Below the pieces are notes generated by a model. It was not told the origin of the DNA and searched no databases. It worked only from the letters and a program-made list of their open reading frames with translations. From positions 248,001 to 312,000 of the forward strand of contig NZ_JAGXBY010000004.1 in NCBI RefSeq assembly GCF_018310345.1: a DNA stretch of 64,000 bases, given 5' to 3'. The stretch's first letter is position 1, and every line of letters begins with the position of its first letter. A program made the position numbers and the translations under genes. Origin of the DNA: Ornithinibacillus massiliensis (lineage in GTDB: Bacteria; Bacillota; Bacilli; Bacillales; Amphibacillaceae). Below, in pieces: positions 1-8,812 of this stretch.

Positions 1-419
1 GTCGACTCAGCACTTTTAGTAGTGGCTGTCTTTGTAGAATTTGATTCTAATGATGAAATCTCATCCTGCAAATCTGCGATTTTATCTTCATACTTCTCTT
101 GAAGCTTATCTAGTTCACTTTCTGCACTTACTAATTGCTCCTCTAAATCCTCTTTCTCCTTACTTAATTCTTGAATATGCTCCTCGTATTCTGCTATTAA
201 TGTGTCCTTTTCATCTATAACACCTTCTAATTCAACTACTGTTGCTTGTGCCTCCTCCAGTTGATAAGCAGCAGAACACCCTGATAATATCATGGCAAAA
301 AGAACAAAAGAAAGTAACCAAGCATTTTTGGGAATCCATTGTTTCACAACTGAGTTTTTTTGGTTTAATACTGCATACAAAGGAATAATAAGCGTAATCA
401 AAAGAATAAATAAGTTCAT
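1..419 (-). CDS. Coiled-coil lipoprotein, 3' part outside window
   Basis: This reading frame runs off the left edge of the window; 139 residues are visible. An N-terminal hydrophobic stretch is followed by a second hydrophobic segment ending in the lipobox-like LSGC at about residues 46-49. The rest is rich in Glu, Lys, Leu and Gln with heptad spacing, so a coiled coil is likely. The start is supported by AGGAGTGGGG just upstream of the ATG at 419. It lies outside the integrated element, next to the displaced guaA terminator, so it is chromosomal. Function is unknown; an envelope-anchored protein is likely. Confidence 0.75.
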   Translation of the reverse strand, partial: MNLFILLITLIIPLYAVLNQKNSVVKQWIPKNAWLLSFVLFAMILSGCSAAYQLEEAQATVVELEGVIDEKDTLIAEYEEHIQELSKEKEDLEEQLVSAESELDKLQEKYEDKIADLQDEISSLESNSTKTATTKSAES

Positions 420-503
420 TTCCCCACTCCTGATTAATCATATAATTTCCTTGATTATCCAAAAAATACGCAGTAAAATCAATATATCTTATTAATCACA
501 AAA

Positions 504-514
504 TATTCCCACTT
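504..514 (-). other. Near-match to the guaA att core (AAGTGGGAATA)
   Basis: On the minus strand this reads AAGTGGGAATA, one base from the GAGTGGGAATA at the left element end. It lies in noncoding DNA upstream of the lipoprotein gene. It could be a secondary integration site, a scar, or chance. No arm repeats are visible beside it. Bases 515-665 hold nothing else that I recognise. Confidence 0.2.
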
Positions 515-665
515 TTACTCCACACGCTTTTTAGCATTTTTGCTACCGTAAGCGTTTAAAGTTATCTATTACATATTTATAATTTTATAAGTTTATATCA
601 CAATTACTGTCTATTAATTAAACATTGACAAGAAAAACCGTTTTGGTGGGAAAGTAGGGGGAAAT

Positions 666-728
666 ACTAATAAAATAAAGCCTATTTTACAGATTTGTAT
701 TTCAAACAAATCTTGTAAAATAGGCTTT
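666..728 (-). terminator. Displaced native guaA terminator
   Basis: A long near-perfect hairpin (arms at about 679-697 and 706-727) is followed on the minus strand by CTTTATTTTATT. It lies just downstream of the guaA-like stop codon at 753-755. It is therefore best read as the original terminator of guaA, cut off from the gene by the 30-kb insertion. Confidence 0.75.
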
Positions 729-752
729 TCCATTTATAAACCAATTAGTTAA

Positions 753-764
753 TTATTCCCACTC
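753..764 (-). other. attL: displaced 3' end of guaA with core GAGTGGGA
   Basis: The minus strand reads GAG TGG GAA TAA, the last codons of a GuaA protein (E-W-E-stop). The same core GAGTGGGA (757-764 here) recurs at 30787-30794 inside the intact guaA. The guaA 3' end is a known hotspot for genomic islands. This end carries the displaced stop codon and, further left, the displaced terminator. The element side continues in frame as T-V-K-V, so the attachment site mimics guaA coding sequence for a few codons. Confidence 0.8.
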
Positions 765-858
765 TACTTTCACGGTGCTAGATATAGAGCAATATCATTG
801 ATTTTAAAGGGTTTTAAAGAAGTATCAATCCATATAAATTGATATAAAAAATTAAAAT

Positions 859-886
859 AATGCAATTTTAATGCAATAAATGCAAA
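859..886 (+). other. Left integrase arm-binding repeats
   Basis: Three direct repeats lie at 859-866 (AATGCAAT), 870-877 (AATGCAAT) and 879-886 (AATGCAAA). The same octamer occurs twice at the right end (30706, 30717) in the same orientation and with the same 11-bp step. Tn916-type integrases bind arm repeats inside each end, so this is the probable left arm site, about 95 bp from the core. Confidence 0.7.
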
Positions 887-930
887 TCGCAATTTAGAGT
901 TATCACTAAATTATTTGATGTCTAAAACAA

Positions 931-960
931 GAGACGTTTCATAATGAAGCGTCTTTTTTT
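931..960 (+). terminator. Intrinsic terminator at the ICE left end
   Basis: AGACG...CGTCT with the inner complement TTCAT/ATGAA forms a nearly perfect stem, followed by seven T. In the integrated form it would stop transcription entering from the left. In the circular form it would stop transcripts coming through the joined ends from the integrase side. Confidence 0.75.
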
Positions 961-1343
961 ATAGAAAGAATTGGAGATGAATATATTAGAATACTATATG
1001 ATAACAATTTCACCTTTAAAAAATATATTTCATGTCATTTGAATAGTAACTAACTGAAAGATGACATTATTTTTGTTCAAAGTTATTGATGGAAAATATA
1101 GTTGACAAGAAAGTGTATAAGCGGAAATTGTTTTTTTAATTTATGTGGGCTATATTATTGTGATTAATCGATCACATGTTCCTACACCTATTTTCCATTT
1201 CTAGTTATTTGTCGTTCTAGTAGAACCTATTTTTATATGCTTATAGTACAATAGACATATAAAACTCTTTAGGAAAACTGTAAAAATAACTAGCAGCCTA
1301 CATGTTGAAAAAATATGTAGGATAGTGAATGGAGGTAGTATAA
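961..1343. other. AT-rich noncoding stretch upstream of the large ICE gene
   Basis: No convincing gene or structured element is visible. It should hold the promoter of the downstream large gene. A TTGACA occurs at about 1102 but lacks a good -10 partner, so I do not call a promoter. Confidence 0.4.
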
Positions 1344-4300
1344 GTGGATAATACAAGAATAGAAAAAAAAGCGGCAAGTGTAATTAATGAATTATTTTTG
1401 GATAGAGCAAGACAAATTGATCCTAACGTTACAACTGGAGACAAAGGAATATCATTTGATGGTAGTGCGGTTATTTTCTCAGACGATCAGATTACAAAAT
1501 CCTCTTATTTAAGTAGTATACCGGTACAGGTAAAAGGGAAAGTAGTTGACACTTTTTCGGATAAAATTGCGAAATTTTATAAATTTGATAGAGATACATT
1601 TAAAAATTTTCAATATGAAGATGGTGTTGTGGTATTTCTAGTTGAAATACTCAAAGAAAATTTCCAAGAAACAAAAGTATTCTTTGGATTCTTAGATGCG
1701 AAATTATTGGAGAACATATTGAATGATTTGAACGATAGTGACAACAATACAAGATTTATCGAATTGGATGAGTTATCGCCTAAACTGGATTTAGATGAAA
1801 AATTTCGAGAAATTGCTATCCAACGAAAAGTGTATGGCTTTAAAGATGCTAAGGTTGATGCATTTTTAAAGAATGGCTTTTCTGTAGAAAAATTTTCTAA
1901 TAGCTTTGAAAAAAGCGTAGTAGAAAGTGCTTCTAAAAATATTGAACAATATGAATACAAGAATCCAAATTCACAGTTCAATATAAAACTTAAAAAAAAT
2001 ATGTTGAAGGTATTATCTCAAAACCTTATACTAGACACTTTTAAACTCTCAAGTGTTTATGCCAAGATTAAAAAGTTAAACTTAATAGATCTCCTGCCAG
2101 AGAACAATAAAAATTTAGCAATGCTAATTAAGGCAAGATATAAAGCAATGAGTAGAGATTTTGATTCAGCACGAGCAGTACTCACTGAATTTAGCGATTC
2201 TACAAATGAATGGCAAAAAGAGTACGACAAGATATTGATTGAATCAAATTATGATATTGATGAGATCGCTCCATTGATAAATAAAAGTATTCTAAGCGAT
2301 GATGAAAGAGTAAAATATTTAGCTGCATATTATCTTGAGAATAATAAGCTATCCCAATTTTATGAATTATTATCAAGTGATTCAGCTGAAGATGAAGAAT
2401 GGCAGTATTTGCATGGACAATATCTTTTGCGATTAGGTAGCTACAAAGAAGCTATAGAAGTATTGCGCCAATTGAACCAAAGCCGATATATGATAGGAAT
2501 CAAGTTTGATGAATTAGATGCACGCTTTGCTCTTATTGCAAATGACTTATTCTTTGGCCTTCGGAATAGGACAGAAGCAGTTAATAATGAATTGGCTTTT
2601 TTACTAGATGATATTGAAGTGGTTCGTCAAAGAGTAGCTAAGGTCGATTATATTGAAGTGCCTGTTTTGGAAAGATTGCACTTTGAATCAAAAATATTGT
2701 TTGAGCCAAAAGAAGGTTTGAAAAGGATAGATCAACTGCTCAGGAACAAAGGAAGTGACTACGATACTCAATATCTGATTGAGTGGAAAATCAAAATGCT
2801 ATTTTTGTTGGATAAGACTGATAATGCATTGAATTACATTGATCAACTGTCCGAAAAACAGATAAGTGCTAAGGTGATAATGTTTAAAATATTACTATTT
2901 AGTAAACAATCAGCACATAGAACTGCTCTTGACTATATCAGCGAGCTTTTTGAAACATTGAAAGTTAGCGGCAATGAGCATTTATTTGGTTTTTTAACGC
3001 AATCTTATCTAGTTGCTGCGAATAATTATTATGTTGTAGATGAAAATACTTTTGATACGACTATTTCTAACTTGATGGATAAGTACCGATTAGAATTACC
3101 CCTTTTATTCGAATTGGAGAACAGCCGAAAACACCTTGGGAATAAAAGATATGGCGAATCATTCGGCTTAATTGTTGATAGATTTGCAGACTATCCCGAT
3201 TCAGAAAAAGTACAGGATGCCAAAGCATTTCTGCTTCGAAATAACGAGCTAGGATTGGCTCAACAACTATATCCTGCTATTGCAGCAATTGATCAGCAAT
3301 CGGCAGATGAAATAGTAGCAACTTTATATCTACAAAACAATAAAAATTCAGAGTCTCTTGTAGCTATAAGTAAATACTCAGACTCTGACCTTTCTGAATC
3401 AATAATTGCTATTAAAGCTGAAGCTCTTAATAGATTAAATCAATTCAGAGCAACGTTACAATTATACAAAAACACAACTGGAACGACTTCCAATTTTTTG
3501 AATCAAGTTTTGATAGCAAAAATTAATATCCATGACAAAGAAGATATAGAATCGATAATTGAGACAGGAATGGAATCCAACAACATTTATTTTAAATTAA
3601 ATGCTGCTGTTGCACTAATACATTATGGAATAGATTTGCCACAAGGTGTTCAGATGATTGAGAAATATATCTTAAAAGAGAGATTCAACAATAGTGAATT
3701 GAATAATATTCTGATTACCTCCCATTTCTCTAACGTAAAAAAATTTGAAAATAATAATTCCTTAGATTTATACAACAATATTCAACTTAAATGGTATAAA
3801 TTCAAAGAAGCTGAAGATTTACGAGAGTTCGTTTTAGTACCAAAAGGATGGAATCTTGAGAATTACGACAATCTTGAATTTCAAGAAACAGACTCTAACT
3901 TCAGTTTAATTGTTCAAGGAATCTCAGTTGGAGATTCCGTGAATTTTGAAAATAGAGAGTACACTCTTATTGAGGAAAAACCGCTGTCACTTTTTGTTTT
4001 TCATGAGTCATTAGGGAGAGAGAGTGGTGAAATCGGCAGTGGTAAACCAATTACGTCGATTAGATTAAATTTGAAAGATAATGATTTAAGTAGCTTTATT
4101 GAAGTTATGAAAAAATTCGATACATCAGATCAGTATAACAAGATACATGATTATTATAAGCAATTCCATTTCCCATCCATCTATAGCAAAATAATATCTA
4201 AGGAAGATATGTTTGAATTTTATTTAGATTTTTTTAATGATAAAAATATAGAGTACTATGTTGGCTCTGAAGTTGAATACAATTCGAATTCTAACTATCA

Positions 4301-4937
4301 AATAAGTGTATCCTCTATAGCTTTTCTAGCGAGTTTAAGTCTACTTGATATCTTAAAAGAATATCAAAATGTATTTTTGGAGGAAACACAAAAAGCATGG
4401 CTAGAGAATAGATTCTCAAAAGAACTCGAAAGTACAACTGCTGGAAGGTTGAATTTAGTAGATGAGGATAATCTAGTTTTGAATGAAAAGACCGAAGAGC
4501 AAAAGAGAGAATTAAAAGACATATATCGTAAAGTTGTATTATCTTCACGCTCTTTAAAATCGACTAGTGTTGGTTTGATTGATGATAAAGTAAACAAATT
4601 GCTTCAATTTGATGAATCCAGCAATCAAGCTGCAATCAATGAAAAAAGGATATTGTTATGTGAAGATGAAGCACTTCAGGTGGTTTGGAAGATTGAAGTT
4701 GGATTACAAGTGAGTAGTGTGGGCATACTGATAAGTCATTACTTTTTAGAAATTGAAAAAAATGCAGACGGTTTTCTAGATGTTTTGATTCAAGTAATTG
4801 AACTCAAAAGTGCTTGGAAATTACAAATGAGCACTCTAAAAAAAATGAGTGTGTTGGTTATGGAATCTCAAAATACATCCCTCATGAGCAAATTCAATAA
4901 CTGGTTTAATTCCTATGTAGAATATTTTAAAAGCTAA
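1344..4937 (+). CDS. Large candidate defence protein: Mrr-like nuclease domain, helical repeats, PIN-like C-terminus
   Basis: 1197 residues, GTG start behind GGAGGTAG. Residues 1-110 resemble DUF4365/Mrr-type PD-(D/E)XK nucleases: E7, then FDG with D39, then VQVKG with Q62 and K64. From about 220 to 830 the chain is a run of helical pairs resembling TPR repeats. Around 858-910 a compact beta-rich stretch (SVGDSVNF...YTLIEE) recalls the GreA/B C-terminal fold. From about 982 the pattern resembles a PIN domain, with LLCEDEALQ near 1105 as the distal acidic motif, but the usual first Asp is replaced by Ser. It sits in the left accessory slot of the ICE, beside a methyltransferase. I infer antiphage or anti-plasmid defence; the domain calls are by eye and the two C-terminal ones are tentative. 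Confidence 0.6.
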   Translation: MDNTRIEKKAASVINELFLDRARQIDPNVTTGDKGISFDGSAVIFSDDQITKSSYLSSIPVQVKGKVVDTFSDKIAKFYKFDRDTFKNFQYEDGVVVFLVEILKENFQETKVFFGFLDAKLLENILNDLNDSDNNTRFIELDELSPKLDLDEKFREIAIQRKVYGFKDAKVDAFLKNGFSVEKFSNSFEKSVVESASKNIEQYEYKNPNSQFNIKLKKNMLKVLSQNLILDTFKLSSVYAKIKKLNLIDLLPENNKNLAMLIKARYKAMSRDFDSARAVLTEFSDSTNEWQKEYDKILIESNYDIDEIAPLINKSILSDDERVKYLAAYYLENNKLSQFYELLSSDSAEDEEWQYLHGQYLLRLGSYKEAIEVLRQLNQSRYMIGIKFDELDARFALIANDLFFGLRNRTEAVNNELAFLLDDIEVVRQRVAKVDYIEVPVLERLHFESKILFEPKEGLKRIDQLLRNKGSDYDTQYLIEWKIKMLFLLDKTDNALNYIDQLSEKQISAKVIMFKILLFSKQSAHRTALDYISELFETLKVSGNEHLFGFLTQSYLVAANNYYVVDENTFDTTISNLMDKYRLELPLLFELENSRKHLGNKRYGESFGLIVDRFADYPDSEKVQDAKAFLLRNNELGLAQQLYPAIAAIDQQSADEIVATLYLQNNKNSESLVAISKYSDSDLSESIIAIKAEALNRLNQFRATLQLYKNTTGTTSNFLNQVLIAKINIHDKEDIESIIETGMESNNIYFKLNAAVALIHYGIDLPQGVQMIEKYILKERFNNSELNNILITSHFSNVKKFENNNSLDLYNNIQLKWYKFKEAEDLREFVLVPKGWNLENYDNLEFQETDSNFSLIVQGISVGDSVNFENREYTLIEEKPLSLFVFHESLGRESGEIGSGKPITSIRLNLKDNDLSSFIEVMKKFDTSDQYNKIHDYYKQFHFPSIYSKIISKEDMFEFYLDFFNDKNIEYYVGSEVEYNSNSNYQISVSSIAFLASLSLLDILKEYQNVFLEETQKAWLENRFSKELESTTAGRLNLVDEDNLVLNEKTEEQKRELKDIYRKVVLSSRSLKSTSVGLIDDKVNKLLQFDESSNQAAINEKRILLCEDEALQVVWKIEVGLQVSSVGILISHYFLEIEKNADGFLDVLIQVIELKSAWKLQMSTLKKMSVLVMESQNTSLMSKFNNWFNSYVEYFKS

Positions 4938-5037
4938 CAAAAATAATCAAATAGTTGTCGAATTCAGTTACTGGTTTCCAAAACTCTACTATTCAAATTT
5001 AGTTAAAATCTATAAATTACAGCCATTATTACTGTAG

Positions 5038-5068
5038 AGGCGTTCATTTCATTTGGACGTCTTTTTTT
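5038..5068 (+). terminator. Terminator after the large nuclease-like gene
   Basis: GGCGTTC (5039-5045) pairs with GGACGTC (5055-5061) with GU pairs, followed by seven T. It lies about 100 bp after the stop codon. Confidence 0.7.
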
Positions 5069-5165
5069 ATGGGAAAATTTAATATCAATAGTGATAAAAA
5101 CTTAAAGATTCGTCCTACATTTTTATCATTTCAATAATTGCATTTAACGTCGTTTGGATGGTTCC

Positions 5166-5187
5166 CACCATCAGTTGGTGTTTTTTT
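5166..5187 (+). terminator. Small terminator just upstream of the methyltransferase gene
   Basis: CACCA and TGGTG form a short stem followed by seven T, about 25 bp before the TTG start. It is a second terminator within 120 bp, placed as a leader attenuator rather than as a gene end. Confidence 0.55.
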
Positions 5188-5211
5188 GTTGTTAAATTGG
5201 AGGTGAAATAA

Positions 5212-6301
5212 TTGAAAAACAATATGTTTAATAAAGAAAATAGTACACCCTTAAAAATTGGTAGTCTTTTTGATGGAATTGGTGTCTTCCCCCTCTCTGC
5301 TTCCCGTTTTGGAATTGATCCAACATGGGCAAGTGAGATTGAAAAAGCACCTATATCTATTACAAAACCACTTTCCTAACATGATTCATTTTGGAGATAT
5401 TACTAAAGTAAATGGTGGGGAAATTCCACCTGTTCATATCATTACATTTGGTTCACCTTGTCAGAACCTATCCAATATTGGTAAACGAGAAGGTCTTACT
5501 GGAAGTCAATCCAGTTTATTTTATCATGCAATACGAATTATAGAAGAAATGAGGTGTGCAACGAATGGAACATATCCAGTTATCGCTGTTTGGGAAAACG
5601 TCATGGGAGCTTTTTCATCAAATAACAGGTTGGATTTTAAGACCGTGCTTGAATCGTTCGCAAATACCGAAATTTCAATGCCTAATTCTGGAGTCTGGGC
5701 AAACGCTGGAATGGTCCGAGGGAATGATGTTGATATCGCTTGGCGATTGTTGGATGCCCAATATTGGGGAAAGCCCACACTCGCTCAAAGAAGAAGACGT
5801 ATCTTCCTCGTGGCAGATTTTGGAGGATCACGTGCCACAGAAATATTATTTAAAGCCCGTGATTTGCAATCGATTTTTACGTCTTGCAGAGAAAGCAGGC
5901 TGTCCTCCCCCATTACCAGTAGAATATCTTCTCAAAAAGCAGGGGGGAAAATACCCATCGTCCGCCCCTTTCAAGAAAGACGCATGCGAAGCACAGCTAA
6001 AGAAAGAAACAAAAAAGGATTTCATGGAAGTTTCGGAAAAACAAACGATCCCTTCCCTACTTTGTTAGCGGGCTCTGTCAATAACTTTTCTTTTTGGTAC
6101 GAAGGGAAAGAAAATGAAGGCTATATTCGGCAGCTTACTCCATTGGAATGCGAACGTTTAATGGGTTTACCAGAGGGTTGGACAGCCTTAGGGAACAAAG
6201 GTGAAGCGATTAGTGATTATGCTAGATATAAGGCAATCGGAAATGCGATTGCTGTACCATGTGCGGAATATATTATGGCTGGTATTGCTGAAGTTTTATA
6301 G
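5212..6301 (+). pseudogene. DNA cytosine-5 methyltransferase, frameshifted near the N-terminus
   Basis: The natural start is TTG at 5212 (or ATG 5224) behind GGAGGTG. It opens with LKIGSLFDGIG, the SAM-binding motif I, and continues to a stop near 5380. The rest continues one frame over from about 5365 (HFPNMIHFGDITK). A 2-nt loss or 1-nt gain around 5365 explains this. All later motifs are present: GSPCQ with the catalytic Cys, WENV, AQRRRRIFLVAD, the QLTPLECERLMGLP target region and AIGNA near the C-terminus. Methyltransferases occur in several Tn916-like elements, where they can protect against host restriction. Either a dead gene or a sequencing error. Confidence 0.85.
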
Positions 6302-6315
6302 ATAATAAAACTAAC

Positions 6316-6347
6316 GTATGACAAATTCTATCTGTCATGCTTTTTTT
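6316..6347 (+). terminator. Terminator between methyltransferase and orf24-like gene
   Basis: GTATGACA (6316-6323) pairs with TGTCATGC (6333-6340), followed by seven T. It ends about 15 bp before the ribosome binding site of the next gene. Confidence 0.75.
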
Positions 6348-6376
6348 ATTGCCCAAAATAAGGTGGTGTGATTTAT

Positions 6377-6562
6377 ATGGAAGAAATTGAAACGAAAGTA
6401 ATGGATTGGATTGAAGATCATTTTGTTTTAAATGAGATAGAGATTGAAGACTTTCCGTTTTTTCCTCATGGAAAATTGATACGTGATAAAAATGAAGAAA
6501 CGATGGTTGTTTTTTGGTGTGTAATTTATGGACGTGTGGATTATCGACTACAAGAAGCATAG
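6377..6562 (+). CDS. Small acidic ICE protein, orf24-like by position
   Basis: 61 residues beginning MEEIETKVMDW, with AAGGTGGTG upstream of the ATG at 6377. No catalytic motif or membrane segment is visible; the chain is acidic and aromatic-rich. It precedes the DUF961 pair exactly where Tn916 carries orf24. Function is unknown. A role in conjugation or its regulation is inferred from position only. Confidence 0.6.
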   Translation: MEEIETKVMDWIEDHFVLNEIEIEDFPFFPHGKLIRDKNEETMVVFWCVIYGRVDYRLQEA

Positions 6563-6575
6563 GAGTGATTGACAA

Positions 6576-6641
6576 ATGAAAGAGTATTTTCCCCGTTCCC
6601 CTCCCTTCTCCCCTTGCTTACTAATAAATAACAAAAATTAA
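6576..6641 (+). CDS. Possible 21-residue leader peptide
   Basis: A short frame starts MKEYFPRSPPFSP and ends LLINNKN, with AGGAGTGATTGACAA before the ATG. It is proline-rich, lies between orf24-like and orf23-like genes and ends 22 bp before the next start. Translation is uncertain. Leader peptides are known in Tn916 regulation, but in a different place (orf12). Confidence 0.3.
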   Translation: MKEYFPRSPPFSPCLLINNKN

Positions 6642-6663
6642 AACAAGAAGAGAGGTCTATATA

Positions 6664-6978
6664 ATGGAGTTAAAACATGTCATTCCAAATATGGAAAAAA
6701 CGTTTGGAAATTTAGAATATGCTGGTGAAGGTAAGGTGGAACAACGCCGTATTAATGGGCGTATGACAACATTGTCACGTAGTTATAATTTGTACTCCGA
6801 TATTCAACGTGCAGATGATATTGAGGTAATCTTGCCTCAAGAAGCCGGAGAGAAATTTTTTGAACATGAAGAAAAAGTGAAATTGGTCAATGCAAAAATT
6901 ACCGCAGAAGGTTATAAAATTGGTGATCGCGGTTTTACAAAATACATTTTACATGCTGACGATATGGTCAAAGCATAA
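6664..6978 (+). CDS. DUF961 protein, Tn916 Orf23-like
   Basis: 104 residues opening MELKHVIPNMEKTFGNLE, a close relative of Orf23 of Tn916 as I know it (same length, with the RRINGR and SRSYNLYSD stretches). GAGAGG precedes the start. DUF961 proteins occur as a pair just upstream of the coupling protein in Tn916 and ICEBs1-type elements. They are associated with transfer or element replication, but the exact activity is not established. It is followed 12 bp later by the second DUF961 gene. Confidence 0.9.
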   Translation: MELKHVIPNMEKTFGNLEYAGEGKVEQRRINGRMTTLSRSYNLYSDIQRADDIEVILPQEAGEKFFEHEEKVKLVNAKITAEGYKIGDRGFTKYILHADDMVKA

Positions 6979-6990
6979 GGAGGAAAAAAC

Positions 6991-7371
6991 ATGAGGTTAG
7001 CAGAAGGAATTGTCATTGATAAAGAAAAGACATTCGGATTATTAAAGTTTTCGTCATTACGTCGGGAAGTGTTTTTGCAAAATGAAGATGGAACGGTATC
7101 AACAGAAGTAAAAGAACGCACGTATGATTTAAAGTCTCGTGAACAAGGACGTATGATTCAAGTAAGTATTCCTGCATCCGTTCCATTAAAAGACTTTGAT
7201 TATAATGCAGAAGTGGAACTGATTAATCCTGTCGCAGATACAGTCGCAAATGCAACTTTTCGTGGTGCGGATGTGGATTGGTATATCAAGGCAGATGACT
7301 TGGTTTTAAAAGGGAAAACAGCGTCGCCAGGCACTAACACTCAAAAATCCACTCCATCCAAAGATAAATAA
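6991..7371 (+). CDS. DUF961 protein, Tn916 Orf22-like
   Basis: 126 residues with the family stretches KTFGLLKFS, ERTYDLKSREQGRMIQVSIP and GADVDWYIKADD. AGGAGG lies upstream. Its stop overlaps the start of the coupling-protein gene (TAATG), which indicates translational coupling. Like its neighbour it is a conserved small cytosolic protein of Tn916-type elements of unsettled function. No damage is visible. Confidence 0.9.
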   Translation: MRLAEGIVIDKEKTFGLLKFSSLRREVFLQNEDGTVSTEVKERTYDLKSREQGRMIQVSIPASVPLKDFDYNAEVELINPVADTVANATFRGADVDWYIKADDLVLKGKTASPGTNTQKSTPSKDK

Positions 7372-8711
7372 TGAAATTTTACAAAAAAAGAGGGAAGCGA
7401 ATTCGACCGAGTGACGCCTCTCTCTTTTTTCAATTTATCTTTTTTGGGTTGTTTGGTGTATGGCTCGTTTACTTTATCCCTTTTCATATAAAGTTTTTAC
7501 TTTCGACAACGTGGGAAGTTGATCCATTTCAAACTCACTTTATAAGTACGTATGGATTCAGTTCCCTAATTATTAGTTTGCTATTGATGGCAATCTGTGC
7601 ATTTGTTTATTATCGGTATCGTTATAACCATCTAAAACAGTTGATGCATCGTCAAAAGCTCGCAAAGATGATTTTAGACAATCGGTGGTATGAAACAAAA
7701 CAAGTGATAAATGAAGGATTTTTCAAAGATATCCCATCTAGTAAGGCGAAGGAAAAAATGACTCATTTTCCAAAGATGTATTATCGGTATGAAAAAGGCA
7801 TGATTCATATTCAAGTAGAAATAACACTTGGTAAATATCAAGAGCCACTTTTAAATTTGGAAAAAAAGTTAGAAAGTGGCTTGTATTGTGAGTTAGTGAC
7901 AAAGGAATTACATGATTCCTATGTGGAGTATGTGCTTTTTTATGATATGATTTCGAACCGTATTTCGATTGATGAAGTCATTGCGCAAAACGGTCGTTTA
8001 AAGCTCATGAAATCAATGGATTGGGAATACAATCAGCTGCCACATATGTTGATTGCTGGCGGAACAGGTGGCGGAAAAACGTATTTTATTCTTACATTGA
8101 TTGAAGCGTTGTTAAAAACGAATGCGAAGTTATATATTTTAGATCCGAAAAATGCAGATTTAGCCGATCTAACTACTGTCATGCCTGGAGTATATTATAA
8201 AAAAGAAGACATGATGGCATGTATTAACCAATTTTATGAAGATATGATGGCTCGAAGTGAAGAAATGAAACAAATGCAAGGATATAAAACAGGGGAAAAT
8301 TATGCTTACTTGGGTTTGCCTCCCCATTTTCTAGTGTTTGACGAATACGTAGCTTTTATGGAAATGCTTGCTTCTAAAGAAAGTACAGCTGTATTAACGA
8401 AACTAAAACAAATTGTAATGTTAGGTCGTCAAGCCGGTTTCTTTCTTATTCTCGCCTGTCAGCGGCCAGATGCAAAGTATTTAGGCGATGGGATTCGTGA
8501 TCAATTTAATTTTCGCGTTGCTTTAGGCAGAATGTCCGAACTAGGATATGGCATGATGTTCGGATCGGATGTCCAAAAACAATTTTTCCTAAAACAAATT
8601 AAAGGACGCGGGTATGTCGATAAAGGTGATGGTGTCATTTCTGAATTTTACACACCTCTTGTCCCCAAAGGACATGATTTTCTAAAAGAAATTGGAAAGT
8701 TAGTGTCATAA
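7371..8711 (+). CDS. FtsK/SpoIIIE-type coupling protein (TcpA; Tn916 Orf21-like)
   Basis: 446 residues; two hydrophobic segments in the first 90 residues anchor it in the membrane, followed by the motor domain. Walker A is GGTGGGKTYF at about residue 228, Walker B the hydrophobic run ending VFDEY, and there is a conserved ACQRPD motif. It is the hexameric ATPase that delivers the relaxase-bound strand from oriT to the mating channel. oriT lies directly after its stop codon. Length fits Orf21 of Tn916 (about 460). Confidence 0.92.
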   Translation: MKFYKKRGKRIRPSDASLFFQFIFFGLFGVWLVYFIPFHIKFLLSTTWEVDPFQTHFISTYGFSSLIISLLLMAICAFVYYRYRYNHLKQLMHRQKLAKMILDNRWYETKQVINEGFFKDIPSSKAKEKMTHFPKMYYRYEKGMIHIQVEITLGKYQEPLLNLEKKLESGLYCELVTKELHDSYVEYVLFYDMISNRISIDEVIAQNGRLKLMKSMDWEYNQLPHMLIAGGTGGGKTYFILTLIEALLKTNAKLYILDPKNADLADLTTVMPGVYYKKEDMMACINQFYEDMMARSEEMKQMQGYKTGENYAYLGLPPHFLVFDEYVAFMEMLASKESTAVLTKLKQIVMLGRQAGFFLILACQRPDAKYLGDGIRDQFNFRVALGRMSELGYGMMFGSDVQKQFFLKQIKGRGYVDKGDGVISEFYTPLVPKGHDFLKEIGKLVS

Positions 8712-8716
8712 AGGCT

Positions 8717-8784
8717 GCCCAGTGCGGCGGCGTGCGAAGCGAAAGCCGACGTGCTGGGCTAAGCCTGCGTGGCGACAGCCACGC
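8717..8784 (+). repeat. GC-rich hairpins upstream of oriT
   Basis: GCCCAG (8717-8722) pairs with CTGGGC (8754-8759) around an inner GC-rich stem. A second hairpin is perfect: GCGTGGC (8767-8773), loop GACA, GCCACGC (8778-8784). The segment is far more GC-rich than the flanking genes. Such structure beside a nick site could help relaxase binding, strand opening or second-strand synthesis; which of these applies is not shown. Confidence 0.7.
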
Positions 8785-8788
8785 CTTA

Positions 8789-8812
8789 ACCCCCCAATTC
8801 TAACAGGGGGGT
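8789..8812 (+). other. oriT nick region (Tn916/ICEBs1 type)
   Basis: ACCCCCC (8789-8795) and AGGGGGGT (8805-8812) form the inverted repeat around ATTCTAAC that is typical of oriT in ICEBs1 and Tn916. Its position between coupling-protein and relaxase genes is also the standard one. The relaxase MobT/NicK nicks within this repeat in the known elements. Confidence 0.88.

Noticed and set aside
1344..6301. A two-gene type II restriction-modification system (nuclease plus cytosine methyltransferase)
   Set aside because: Two terminators separate the genes, the large protein has no type II enzyme layout, and methyltransferases alone are common in this kind of ICE.
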